Source: Rhizobium sp. BK313 (GTDB lineage: Bacteria; Pseudomonadota; Alphaproteobacteria; Rhizobiales; Rhizobiaceae). Taken from it: DNA of 64,000 nt. Where the stretch lies: the NCBI RefSeq assembly GCF_014193655.1, contig NZ_JACHZQ010000010.1:1-64000 (forward strand), written 5' to 3'. Each line of letters opens with the position of its first letter. The first letter of the stretch is position 1. Made by a program: the position numbers and the translations under genes. This document shows positions 42,366 to 51,867 of the stretch, piece by piece. The notes beneath the pieces are model-generated. The model was not told the origin of the DNA and did not search any database. It worked only from the letters and a program-made list of their open reading frames with translations.

Positions 42366-42688
42366 CAGAATGCAGCGAAGTGCTGCTGTCTAAGTCGAGA
42401 TCTGACTTGGACTATCAGCTTGATCTCTCGTCCCTGCGATCGGATAGTCGGTAAAGTGAACCGATTTTCGCGGAGAACATATCCGTCCGTGGTCAGCTTA
42501 GAGCGCTAGATGATCGGTCGCCGCAGCCAACCCCAAAGGGAGTTGCTAGGCCTACGATCGAAGGGGCCTCAGATATCACGGGATAGTTGAATTCTTTACT
42601 TGCCGGGGCGTTGTCAGATCAGACTCTTTCGATAGAGATTTCAATGAACGCTGCCGCGCCTCGCGGTTGCTGTGTCGGCTGAAGCCTG
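42366..42688. other. leader of the YobI-like NTPase gene
   Basis: Nothing recognised apart from poor ribosome-site candidates; GAAG lies 5 bases before ATG 42689. Confidence 0.35.
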
Positions 42689-45600
42689 ATGTACAGACGC
42701 AATTCGAACCACGGAAATCCTTCGGTGAATCCTTTCCTATGCATTTGGAAATTCCTCTTCCGGAAGCCCTCTAAACTTCCCGTCAGCAAATTTGTCGATC
42801 TGGCTCCGACAAGGAACGCCGATCACACCGGGATTTACTATGAGGCATTGGAGTTCGCTACGAACAATGACGAGGTGCTCAACATTGCGCTCACCGGTCC
42901 CTACGGGTCGGGAAAAAGCAGCGTCATCAAGTCCTTTCTTTTGAAATACCCAAGACCCGCGTTGGAGCTGTCGTTGGCGTCTTTCCTTCCGGAAGGCGAG
43001 GTCCCGGGAGTTCGGGTCAGCAAGCAGGAAATCGAAAGAAGTATCTTGCAGCAAATTCTGTATGGCGCCGATGCGGACAGACTGCCGCTGTCGCGCTTTA
43101 AAAGGATTCAGATCCCCAAGGGATGGTCCGCAGCCAGTTCTTTGGCCGTCTCCGTAGGGATGTTCTGTTTGTGGTATATTTTTACCAATCAGTCCGATGT
43201 GATTTCCGGAAAATTTTTCAAGCCGTTCGACCTGACCAATTGGTTCAACATTGTGTCGTTTACTATCGCGTCGATATTCGTATGGCGGTTAGTTCATAGC
43301 ATATACTTGAAAAGCTTAGGCCTATCGCTGAAGAGCATCTCTCTCAAGGACATACAGATCGCACCGAAAGCAGCGGACGAGGAATCTATCCTTAATAGGC
43401 ACCTCGACGAGATCATCTACTTCTTCCAGTCTACTAAATACGATTTGGTTGTGATCGAAGACTTGGATCGGTTCGACAACCCCGACATTTTTGTCACGCT
43501 GCGCGAGATAAACGCGTTGGTGAACGAGAACGCCGACATACATCGGCGAATACGATTCCTTTACGCTCTCCGAGACGACATATTCATCAACACGGATAGG
43601 ACCAAGTTTTTCGAATTCATTGTTCCCGTCATTCCGGTGATAAACCATTCCAATTCGATCGATAAGGTTCTTGAGCATACCCAGCGCATCGATCTCGACG
43701 CTCGACTGGATCGGCGTTTCATTCGTGACGTGTCTCGGTATCTAAGTGATCTGAGACTCATCGCCAATATATTCAACGAATACGTGATCTACGCGTCAAG
43801 TTTACGGGCGGACAGAGATGGTGCACTGGATCCGAACAAACTGCTTGCCGTCTTGATCTACAAGAATGTCATCCCGAAGGACTTTGCCGCGCTACATCGA
43901 CAGGAAGGCGCGCTTGCCACAGTGCTGATCCGGTACGATGAATTCGTAGAGAAAGCGGGGGACAGGATTCGTGCCAAGCTTGCCGCAATTCAAGCGGACC
44001 TCGTCAGCAGCGAAGAGCAGCACGTTCGGGATCTCTCGGAACTGTGCAGTGTCTACGCCATGGCGATAATAGAGCGCGTTCCGACTCAACACACGTACTT
44101 GCTTACTGAGTATGGGAGGCTCGCTCTTGGCCAGCTCTCGAAGCATGCCGAGTTTGAGAAGATTCTGTCGCAGAGCTCCATCAGGGCCACGAGCGATAAC
44201 GGCTACGGTACGAACGTGGACCTCCATGGAGTAGAGGCAGCGGTTGACCCCGCTAGGACCTTTGTCGAACGCAAGGAGCTTATCGAGCACAGGTCTGCTG
44301 ATCACAAGGAGAAGATGGATAAGGAATCCCAGGAACTCAAGACTGAGCTCGCTTCCTTGCGGGCGAGAAAATTCAATGAGGTCGTGAGGGAGAGTTCCGC
44401 GCTCATAGAAGAAGTTTTTGCCGAGGTCGGAGAAAGCCGAGAACTTCTGAAATTTCTCATTTTGGAAGGGCATCTGGACGATACCTACTACCAGTATACT
44501 TCGCTCTTCCACAGTGGGCGGCTATCGCCCAATGACAACAAATTCCTGATCCAGATCCGCAGCTTCAACAACCCTAAGCCTGACTTTCCGCTCGACAATA
44601 TTTCCGAGGTCATCGCCTCGATGCGCGAGGACGATTTCGGTCGGAGCTACGTTCTCAATCGCTTCATCGTCGACTACCTGTGGGGGAACGCTAATCAGTA
44701 TCCGGCCCATATTACCAGCGCGGTCGAGTTCATCGGCTCCCACTTCGACGAATGCGAGGACTTCTTTTCGATCTATTATGCCCGCGGTACACACGTGGAT
44801 CGATTGATTTCCACGCTGGTCAGTAGGTGGCCTTCTTTCCCGGTAGTCGCCTTGAGAAGTGCGCAAGGTATATCGCACGCAGCTAGAATTCTCGCATACG
44901 CTCCGAAGGGTGCGCTTGCGAGCGGAACCCCCGTTGGCGTCGCGTTGGCGCGATTTGCTTCCCAGGAAATGAGCAGGATTCTTGGCGAACACGTCGACTT
45001 CGATTTGGACCTCCTCAAAGCTCTGCAGGTCCACATTGGCGATATTTCAGCGCTCGCAGATCACGATGATGTGGTGGCATATGTCGCATCGGAAGGGCTC
45101 TACTTGGTCTCCATTGGCAACATTCGACATATTATGGAGCACGTTGTCAGGTTTCCAAATCTAGGCAACCTAGAAACCCAGCATTTCTCCTCTCTGCGTG
45201 CAGCCAACTATGGCCCACTTCTGAAGCGTATTGGCTCCAGCTTCGAGATCTATGTCCGCGACCTTCTGCTCAAACATGAGACCAATACAGCCGAAGATCT
45301 GCCCGCAATCATCGAGGTGCTAGGCCACGATGAGGTAGGTATCGAGCTTCGTTCGGGCTTCCTCAGCATGCAGACAGCTATATTCCCCTCGTTCGAGGGC
45401 GTTCCGGCAGCGTTTCACTCCTCTCTGATGAAGGAATCGAAGATTGAGAGCACGTGGCAGAACTGCTTGGCCTTTCTCTCCAGTGAGGCTTTCAGCCCCG
45501 AAATTCTCACTGCCTACCTGCAGGGTAATGGAGCGAGTGAAGTCCTGTCCCGGGAAGCGATCCCGGACGGGGAAAGCGCGCTTCCGTTGCGAAAGTTCCT

Positions 45601-46303
45601 AATTGAGAATGACGCTCTGGCCGACAACATCTACAGGTCATATGTCCGGAGACTGCCGAGGTCGTTCAAGGCTCTTCCTAAGGTTAGCCCGAAAAAAATA
45701 GAGATATTAATCGAGGAGCGGAAGACGAATTTCTCCGCCGAAAATTTCACGGAGATTGAGGATGAGAACCTTAAGGCACTCTTCGTAAAATTGAACTTCG
45801 AGGCGTATGTAGCCAAACGAGACGAATTCTCGATCGACAATAAAATTCGCGAGAGGCTACTGAATTCCGATCTCGCCGACACCCAAAAAATGACAATCAT
45901 CGCGGATATCGATCCAGATCTTGTCTCCAGCAATCCCTCGCTCGCCTCTGCCATGGGTCCCATCCTGGATCGGTCAACGATCGTGGCGAAGAACTACGGA
46001 TCGAATTTCGTCCGCGCGGTTATCCTGAACTCCGGCCCGGAATCGCTCCAGATATCTTTGCTCAATAAGTTGCACAGCGTACTGACCGGAGGGGAGGTGC
46101 GCGATGTGCTCCAAGGATTGCCCCCGCCATACCGCGACATAGCCTCCTATGGGAGGTCTCCGAGGGTCGACGCAGATCCAGTTAACGAACAACTCGTTTC
46201 ATGGCTGAAGGAGCGGAAGATCATCTCGTCATTCGCGCCAACCTTGTTCGGTGATGGTATCCGGATCAGCACGTTCAGAAAGGAGCCCTCATTAGACCAG
46301 TAG
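42689..46303 (+). CDS. YobI/KAP-type membrane-inserted P-loop NTPase
   Basis: A 1204-residue protein. Walker A GPYGSGKSS at 70-78; Walker B YDLVVIEDLDRF at 251-262. Between them sit two membrane helices (about 148-166 and 187-205), the mark of KAP-type STAND NTPases, where the membrane loop interrupts the ATPase. Downstream: FLYALRDDIF sensor region, then about 850 residues of helical repeats without known motif. It fits the YobI-like family, which occurs in variable genome regions and is suspected in phage defence. ATP-dependent oligomerisation at the membrane after infection is a plausible model, not shown. Lower GC than the neighbours and remnants around it point to transfer. Stands alone; no effector domain recognised at the C-terminus. 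Confidence 0.85.
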   Translation: MYRRNSNHGNPSVNPFLCIWKFLFRKPSKLPVSKFVDLAPTRNADHTGIYYEALEFATNNDEVLNIALTGPYGSGKSSVIKSFLLKYPRPALELSLASFLPEGEVPGVRVSKQEIERSILQQILYGADADRLPLSRFKRIQIPKGWSAASSLAVSVGMFCLWYIFTNQSDVISGKFFKPFDLTNWFNIVSFTIASIFVWRLVHSIYLKSLGLSLKSISLKDIQIAPKAADEESILNRHLDEIIYFFQSTKYDLVVIEDLDRFDNPDIFVTLREINALVNENADIHRRIRFLYALRDDIFINTDRTKFFEFIVPVIPVINHSNSIDKVLEHTQRIDLDARLDRRFIRDVSRYLSDLRLIANIFNEYVIYASSLRADRDGALDPNKLLAVLIYKNVIPKDFAALHRQEGALATVLIRYDEFVEKAGDRIRAKLAAIQADLVSSEEQHVRDLSELCSVYAMAIIERVPTQHTYLLTEYGRLALGQLSKHAEFEKILSQSSIRATSDNGYGTNVDLHGVEAAVDPARTFVERKELIEHRSADHKEKMDKESQELKTELASLRARKFNEVVRESSALIEEVFAEVGESRELLKFLILEGHLDDTYYQYTSLFHSGRLSPNDNKFLIQIRSFNNPKPDFPLDNISEVIASMREDDFGRSYVLNRFIVDYLWGNANQYPAHITSAVEFIGSHFDECEDFFSIYYARGTHVDRLISTLVSRWPSFPVVALRSAQGISHAARILAYAPKGALASGTPVGVALARFASQEMSRILGEHVDFDLDLLKALQVHIGDISALADHDDVVAYVASEGLYLVSIGNIRHIMEHVVRFPNLGNLETQHFSSLRAANYGPLLKRIGSSFEIYVRDLLLKHETNTAEDLPAIIEVLGHDEVGIELRSGFLSMQTAIFPSFEGVPAAFHSSLMKESKIESTWQNCLAFLSSEAFSPEILTAYLQGNGASEVLSREAIPDGESALPLRKFLIENDALADNIYRSYVRRLPRSFKALPKVSPKKIEILIEERKTNFSAENFTEIEDENLKALFVKLNFEAYVAKRDEFSIDNKIRERLLNSDLADTQKMTIIADIDPDLVSSNPSLASAMGPILDRSTIVAKNYGSNFVRAVILNSGPESLQISLLNKLHSVLTGGEVRDVLQGLPPPYRDIASYGRSPRVDADPVNEQLVSWLKERKIISSFAPTLFGDGIRISTFRKEPSLDQ

Positions 46304-46756
46304 ATTGGGGAAGATTCGACAACGGGCTTGCATCACCCAGGGGATCAAGAATAGGAAGCCTGACGGACTTGAGAAGCGGATAAGATTGCCTCGATATTCA
46401 ACTTTCAGCTTCGCCATTCGCATCTCCGTCAGGATGTATGCGAAACTTTTTACTAAACTCTTGGCCAATTTGCCAACTCCCAGCACGAACGCAATATGAA
46501 CATCGGGGAATATCCACAGGATTAACCGGGTAGGGGAGAAATAGCGCTCAATCCTCTAGCAAGCTGTCGCCCCACGTGCCACGGCGATCGAGAAGCGGGC
46601 GCTGGATCGACGGCGCATCCTCTTTAATCGCCATGTCGAGCGCTCGCCCCTCATCGACCTCCTTCCGGAGACCGATGCTGGACAGGTGCTCCGGAGACGG
46701 GTGCTTCGGCACCTTTTCCTTGTCTCAGGCGTTCAAGGATGGGGATGATATAGCGA
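46304..46756. other. intergenic, no gene seen
   Basis: AT-richer than the surroundings around 46300-46500. No ribosome site or family pattern; one open frame at 46576 is judged spurious. Confidence 0.4.
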
Positions 46757-47404
46757 ATGATGAATAGCACCGAAGCGATCGATACCTTGTTGCACGGTCC
46801 TATCCAGCGCAGCGACGTCGAGATGGCCGTCGCGGCTCTTCGTCCGGCCCGACTGAGAACACTCTGCAGTTATGAGGGTTCGCTGTATCTCGCTGGCAAC
46901 GGTGGAGATTTTCGAGAATATACTGCTGCTCTCGCCAAGGAACTCGACGGATACCTTTCAGGCGTCGCATGCCTATGGACCCACAGGATGGCCTATCCCG
47001 GCCAGGATGGCCCGGCATTCAGCATTCCGGGAGAGATGATCGAGGTTGCTGTAATTGAGAAACCGGTGTTGGTGATCTGCCAGTCGGTCATGGCGAACCC
47101 TCAGGAAATCATCGCGATGACTGAGCGAATCCTGTTCGCCATAGCGCCGTCGAGCCTCGTTTATCCAACTTGTGTATATAGTTCGGCGGTTGCAAGCGAA
47201 GTAAGGCGCACGTTCGGTAACGTACAATTTGACGGCATCGAGGTCGATATGTCGTTGGCAGAACGACAGGTGGAGATATTCAATGCGTTGGACGACCGCC
47301 CACTCAAAGTCACGCCGATAATGTCTCGATGGTTGGCGAACCGTTTCTTTGGACCGGGACCGAAGCCCAAATTGCGGATGTCGTGCAATCCGACGACGTG
47401 GTGA
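46757..47404 (+). CDS. hypothetical protein of defence-like block
   Basis: A 215-residue soluble protein, start ATG 46757 (ATGATG). It reads as alpha/beta with AVAALRPARLRTLCSYEGSLYLAGNGGDF, HRMAYPGQDGPAFSIPGEMIEVAVIEKPVLVICQSV and RTFGNVQFDGIEVDMSL. No motif recognised. It may be an accessory to the NTPase 450 bases upstream or to the pair downstream; the gaps are too large for a single operon. Function unknown. Confidence 0.6.
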   Translation: MMNSTEAIDTLLHGPIQRSDVEMAVAALRPARLRTLCSYEGSLYLAGNGGDFREYTAALAKELDGYLSGVACLWTHRMAYPGQDGPAFSIPGEMIEVAVIEKPVLVICQSVMANPQEIIAMTERILFAIAPSSLVYPTCVYSSAVASEVRRTFGNVQFDGIEVDMSLAERQVEIFNALDDRPLKVTPIMSRWLANRFFGPGPKPKLRMSCNPTTW

Positions 47405-47810
47405 CACGTCGTTGCATCTGGCGACCAGAACGGAGGAGGGGAGTGCGACGCCTCCGTCTCGTGAGAACGCTCGGTTGCCATCGCAGTAAACGCTTGCAGA
47501 TAATGCTTTTCCTTTCTATCTCGATACAGCCATCGCGGGAAGTTCCTGCGCGTGTTACCACCGCTCCAGCCAGCCTGTGCGCATTCAGCTGATTGTCGAT
47601 CGAGAGTTGATCAACCCTCAAACCGGAACTGATTCGCCTTGCCATCAGGGCACATTGAATGTCGTCGTCTAGGCAGCGCCGCATAAAGCGACGTCAGGTC
47701 GGTTTCACTTCGCTCTACAATTCGCTTGCGACTCATGGTTGTATAAGCGATCCATCTCTCGCGTGACAGCGAAATTGAATTTCGAGAATATTGCGGCGCG
47801 GAAGTCAAAG
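47405..47810. other. intergenic, no gene seen
   Basis: About 400 bases. An upstream codon TTG 47739 would lengthen the next gene by 24 residues, but there is no ribosome site for it. Confidence 0.4.
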
Positions 47811-48863
47811 ATGGGATATTTTACAGACGAAGAGCTTCAGTCATTGCGCATCGAAACCATGATCCTCCATGTCGTCAGTGACGAGGATTTCGAGGTGCAA
47901 CAGGTTCGCCCAGTCGAGTACGCGGATTTCTTCCTTGATCGCATCAAGGATACGGACGCTGCGGCGGTGTTCGAGTTCAACGAGGACTCAACGACGAAAC
48001 GACACCTCGAAGAAATCGCGACGGGAGCCGAGTCCTTCGAGACAGGAGCCCAGGAACTCTCACGACTTTTCTCCCTTTTGCACGACGGGACCAGCAGGGC
48101 AGGCGCCTTCTTCGTGTTCGAGCTTCGATGCGACGACGAGCATACCCGTCTATATAGTCTTATAAAATACGACTATCAGCAGGTTATCGAGCAGTCTGGA
48201 GCGGGTGGCGCCAACCTGCTGCGGATGATTATGCAGGCTTTCGTTGCAGAGAAGCGCGCGATTCAGAAGTCAGCGATTGCGAGAGTGACGGGGGGTGTCG
48301 CGGGTGCCGCGGTCTCTGCAAAGGACCGAATGGCGCCGGGCATCGAGATCGCCGATTACTTCGCCCGTTTCCTCCAGATCAAGCGTACCCGAAGCGACGA
48401 GGAGCTTACGAGAACAGTCCGGAACCTGCTGCGCGCGACGCTCGATGAAATTCGGCAGCACCTGCCTGATCGGGATGTCGCCCGAGCCTTTCGGCGCGCC
48501 CAGGATGGCCTGCGAGACCGGGAGTTTATTAGCGGGGAGGTTATTGGCGAGGTTGTGGTCGCCGCTGCCGAAGCTCAGGGGAATGAAGTCGTGATGGCGG
48601 ACATACAGAGGCGTCTTCGACGCAAGTTGAGTTCGGCAAAACTTGACGGACTCAGTTTTCCGCCGGATCGCACGGTGCTGCGGAGACCGCCTCTTCGCCG
48701 CGTCGCGACCACGGAAGGCGTCGTCGTCCTCTATCCCGATGACGCGGATCGCGCGATCGTTCAGCGGGATCGTTCCGCAGACGGTAGCGAGACGATTACA
48801 ATCAGAACCGCGCACGTGACGGAGGACAGGCTTGTCCGCGAGGGATCTAGGGCGTCTCATTGA
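47811..48863 (+). CDS. NdpA/YejK-like nucleoid-associated protein
   Basis: A 350-residue protein. Start ATG 47811 behind GGAAG gives MGYFTDEELQSLRIETMILHVV, the usual opening. The family pattern is then clear: VEYADFFLDRIKDTDAAAVFEF, LSRLFSLLHDGTSRAGAFFVFELR, SLIKYDYQQVI and FVAEKRAIQKSAIARV. YejK binds chromosomal DNA in E. coli. Relatives also occur in mobile or defence regions. It overlaps the next gene by 32 bases, so the two form a coupled pair. A role as DNA-sensing partner of a membrane protein is an inference. Confidence 0.85.
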   Translation: MGYFTDEELQSLRIETMILHVVSDEDFEVQQVRPVEYADFFLDRIKDTDAAAVFEFNEDSTTKRHLEEIATGAESFETGAQELSRLFSLLHDGTSRAGAFFVFELRCDDEHTRLYSLIKYDYQQVIEQSGAGGANLLRMIMQAFVAEKRAIQKSAIARVTGGVAGAAVSAKDRMAPGIEIADYFARFLQIKRTRSDEELTRTVRNLLRATLDEIRQHLPDRDVARAFRRAQDGLRDREFISGEVIGEVVVAAAEAQGNEVVMADIQRRLRRKLSSAKLDGLSFPPDRTVLRRPPLRRVATTEGVVVLYPDDADRAIVQRDRSADGSETITIRTAHVTEDRLVREGSRASH

Positions 48864-50190
48864 CGCTGCGCACGCTCAGGGTGGCTTTGTCCGGGAAAGT
48901 GCGCAGGCGATCACCGTATCGAACCTGAGCGCACTCCAGGCACGCGACATCGCCAATGTATGCGCCGCTCTGGCATGGGGCTGTTCACTCGCGGACGGAC
49001 AAGGGACGGTGTGGGAACCAGAGGAGTTGGATCAAGCCCTGGCGCCTTTCAGGCTCGTCATCGCAAAGCCCGCGATCAACGACACGTTGCTGGTCCTCTC
49101 TCTGCAAGGTTTCGGCGAACTGGTGGAAGATACGAGCAATCGCCAAAAGCGGTGGTGGGTTGCGGGGCTCGGCTCGCCAATTAGAACCTGGGACACATTG
49201 TTTCTACCATGGGGCAGGGATGATGAAGCGCCCGAGCCGGTGTCGACAAAGAATCCGCGCTTTCTAGTTCGCGAATACGGATCCCAACGAAGGGTGCCGG
49301 ATCGCGTTGGGCGCTGGCTTCTGCGTAATCCGGACGACGATCGCGGCGTTGCCGATGGATACCGGGAGGTATGGTCTGAAATGGCGACCGAGGCGCTCAT
49401 ACGAACCCTTCCTAATGAGATAGAGATCGAAACGGAGGCACTCAAATTCCGCGGACCGCCGCGGCTCTCCTTGACAAAGCCTTCCAAGGAAGAGGTCAAA
49501 GCGTTCGCTCGACAGCGAGCATTTGATAACCTTCAGCATGCTGCCTCGTGGGTGTTTGAAAGTGAGCGGGACACTGAGACGCGGCACGCTCTTCTGGCGG
49601 CCGAGATCGCGCGTTCGGGTGTGGGGTCCAAGTCCGCGACTGAGGTCGTCCAGCAGGATATCGAAGTCGCATTGGAAGGCGCTCGCATTGCCTACGAGAT
49701 GTCGCTGGCTGCTGTAGGCGCCGACACTCTCAAGGCGCTGACGGAACTGCGTAAAGCAGTGACGGAAGAAACTTCAAAGGTCACAGAAGCGACACGCCAG
49801 ACGGTGACCGCTGTCTCCGGAGCGCTCGCCGTTGGCATGGGTTTGATTGCGGCGAAACTGACATCCTCGGCAAACGTCTTGCTCATCGACGGACTGATGT
49901 TCGTGGCGGTCGTGTACGTCGGGATGGTGATTGCATCGGGCTGGCAGTTCGTGCGTTTGCAAAGGAACGCGCGACAGCACTGGCAACCTCGACTTTACCA
50001 GTTTCTCCCGAAGGACGAATACCAGCGTCTCGTGCGTGGGCCGACGGGGATGGCGGAGACGGCCTTTAAGACGGCGGCGTGGGCTGGCGGTGCAGCGGTA
50101 GTCGTGCTCGCCGTCGTGCTGCTATTGGTTGGAAATACGCAGCCTAGTAGCGTCAAGAAGACAAATGAAGGCGCGTTGCATTCAAGTTGA
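48832..50190 (+). CDS. coiled-coil protein with C-terminal membrane segments, partner of NdpA-like protein
   Basis: A 452-residue protein, start TTG 48832 with GGAGG 7 bases upstream, inside the end of the previous gene. Residues 1-130 soluble (VCAALAWGCSL, LVLSLQGFGELVED). Residues about 295-325 are a predicted coiled coil (DTLKALTELRKAVTEETSKVTEATRQTVTAV). Membrane segments follow at about 325-342, 347-365 and 415-437 (GAAVVVLAVVLLLVGN). No catalytic motif recognised. The layout, a DNA-binding protein plus a membrane protein in overlapping genes, recalls two-gene anti-phage systems such as Kiwa in outline, but no homology is claimed. Confidence 0.7.
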   Translation: MSARDLGRLIDAAHAQGGFVRESAQAITVSNLSALQARDIANVCAALAWGCSLADGQGTVWEPEELDQALAPFRLVIAKPAINDTLLVLSLQGFGELVEDTSNRQKRWWVAGLGSPIRTWDTLFLPWGRDDEAPEPVSTKNPRFLVREYGSQRRVPDRVGRWLLRNPDDDRGVADGYREVWSEMATEALIRTLPNEIEIETEALKFRGPPRLSLTKPSKEEVKAFARQRAFDNLQHAASWVFESERDTETRHALLAAEIARSGVGSKSATEVVQQDIEVALEGARIAYEMSLAAVGADTLKALTELRKAVTEETSKVTEATRQTVTAVSGALAVGMGLIAAKLTSSANVLLIDGLMFVAVVYVGMVIASGWQFVRLQRNARQHWQPRLYQFLPKDEYQRLVRGPTGMAETAFKTAAWAGGAAVVVLAVVLLLVGNTQPSSVKKTNEGALHSS

Positions 50191-50448
50191 GCGCCGCCGG
50201 GTGATTGGCACGATTTATGCTGCGGACACACTACGTTCCAGGTTGGTCACATATTTTCCGGCTGTGGTCCTTTCGAGTTCGGTTTTACAACTTGGAAATA
50301 GAATGTACCCCCCTACAGCCGAAAGGTGCATAAGGTTTATTATGGAACATCTGGGCGGTTTGTCTGCTGTTGCGTTTTGTGTAAGTGCGAACCAAAGATG
50401 GCGACACGATGTAGAAAACCATTGCCGAGCCTTCCTTACCGCGCCGCT
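50191..50448. other. intergenic, remains of an IS element
   Basis: Sequence downstream of the transposase fragment; no gene seen. Confidence 0.35.
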
Positions 50449-50631
50449 TTTGCGCCAGCTATTCAACTGAAAGCGTGTATTTCCGCGACGCTGAGCTGTA
50501 GCCGTCACCTGCCGGGGACCGGAGTAGCTCTCCTCAACAATCGCAAGCTTGGTTTCATCACTGAAGCGGCGACGGCGAGTGCTGTCCACAATCTCCAGGC
50601 GGCTCACTCGACGGTCTCTGATAATGTCCAT
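50449..50631 (-). pseudogene. N-terminal fragment of an IS66-type TnpA
   Basis: On the minus strand: RVSRLEIVDSTRRRRFSDETK, LAIVEESYSGPRQVTATAQR, FQLNSWRK. This is the helix-turn-helix opening of the small TnpA protein of IS66-family elements (ISRm14-like). It departs from the family after SWRK. No TnpB or TnpC and no terminal repeats found. Confidence 0.75.
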
Positions 50632-50771
50632 GGCTATACACCGGCTATGTTGACGTCGATATAGCTGGTGCTCTTTCATAATCCTCTTCCGAACAAGTCG
50701 GCCTGCTCGGATGCGTCCGACTGCCCGGCAGCGAGGAGAGTTTCCTCCATCGCGCCGATCGAGTTCCGAAG

Positions 50772-51668
50772 TCAGACTTTGATGACGCTCGCGGTGTAGA
50801 TTTGCTCGATGGTTTTGCCGAGGTCCGCGTCAAATTCCGCGTCGCTCATCGTAACCCTCAAGCTCTCCGTCAGAGCGCGCGAGAAGCTGGCGGTCATGCC
50901 GTGGTTATGGCTGAGCTTCTCGCAGGCGTCGACGCGGCTGTAGCCGCCCGACAGGGCCACGACGCGGGTGACCGCCTTGTGGGCGATCAGGGGAGCGTAA
51001 AAATCGGCCACGGTCGGGATGGTGAGCTTCAGCATGACCTGCGTGCCCGACGGCAAGGCGTCGAGTTCCTTGGCGATCGCGTCGCGCAAGATGGCCTCCG
51101 CCTCTTGCTTGGTCGGGCTCTTGATCGAGACTTCCGGCTCGATGATCGGGATGAGCCCGTGGCCGAGGATCTGTCGACCGACTTCGAACTGCTGCTTCAC
51201 GATGGCGGCGATGCCGGTCCTGGCCGCATCGGCGATCACCGAGCGCATCTTGGTGCCGAAGATGCCCTTTCTCACCGCGCGGGCGAGCAAGGCATCGAGA
51301 TCGGGCATCGGCTTCATCAACTGCACACCATTCTCCTCGGCGGCCAGCCCCTTATCGACTTTGAGGAAAGGCACCACACCACGATCCTCCCACAGATAGG
51401 AAGGGACCGGCTTGCCCTCAGCCTCGCCATCCATGGTCCTTTCGAACAGGATGGCAGCGATGACCTTGTCGCCGGAAAAACTGGGCGCCGTCATGATGCG
51501 CACGCGCATCTCGTGCATCAGTCTGAACATCTCCTCGTCGCCGCTATAATCCGAACCCGCGATCCCGTAGAGACGCAAGGCGCCTGGAGTGGAACCACCG
51601 CTCTGATCGAGGGCGGCGATAAAGCCCTTCTTCTCGGCCATTTGCGACATCTGCTTAGCGTCGACCAT
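50772..51668 (-). CDS. fbaB: class I fructose-bisphosphate aldolase
   Basis: A 298-residue enzyme that splits fructose 1,6-bisphosphate into dihydroxyacetone phosphate and glyceraldehyde 3-phosphate, or runs in reverse. Family marks: GFIAALDQSGGSTPGALRLYG, ILFERTMDG, VPFLKVDKGL, PIIEPEVSI and VMLKLTIPT, whose Lys should form the Schiff base. Start ATG 51668 behind AAGGAGAGAG. Last gene of the leftward cluster, 199 bases after the HD-domain gene, with a hairpin between, so it may be partly uncoupled. It fits with the dihydroxyacetone kinase upstream, whose product it uses. Confidence 0.93.
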   Translation of the reverse strand: MVDAKQMSQMAEKKGFIAALDQSGGSTPGALRLYGIAGSDYSGDEEMFRLMHEMRVRIMTAPSFSGDKVIAAILFERTMDGEAEGKPVPSYLWEDRGVVPFLKVDKGLAAEENGVQLMKPMPDLDALLARAVRKGIFGTKMRSVIADAARTGIAAIVKQQFEVGRQILGHGLIPIIEPEVSIKSPTKQEAEAILRDAIAKELDALPSGTQVMLKLTIPTVADFYAPLIAHKAVTRVVALSGGYSRVDACEKLSHNHGMTASFSRALTESLRVTMSDAEFDADLGKTIEQIYTASVIKV

Positions 51669-51797
51669 CTCTCTCTCTCCTTGTGACATTCTCGCGTTTG
51701 CACCTTTTGGGCTGGCCAAAGATTTTAAAGTTGCACGGGCTGTCCCTGCGCGACTTCGTTGTGCCGATTGCATTCCTCGTCGGTCGTCAATTGGGTA

Positions 51798-51818
51798 AGG
51801 GCGCACGAGAGGCGCCCT
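51798..51818 (-). terminator. hairpin between HD gene and fbaB
   Basis: AGGGCGC / GCGCCCT with a 7-base loop. No T-run follows on the minus strand, so termination is uncertain. Confidence 0.4.
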
Positions 51819-51867
51819 CCCATTGGCTTGCCAACCGAACGGGGCAATCAACACAAGGTTCAACGCT

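Noticed and set aside
47811..50190. Kiwa defence system
   Set aside because: The gene order and outline are similar, but neither protein shows KwaA or KwaB sequence features that I can recognise.
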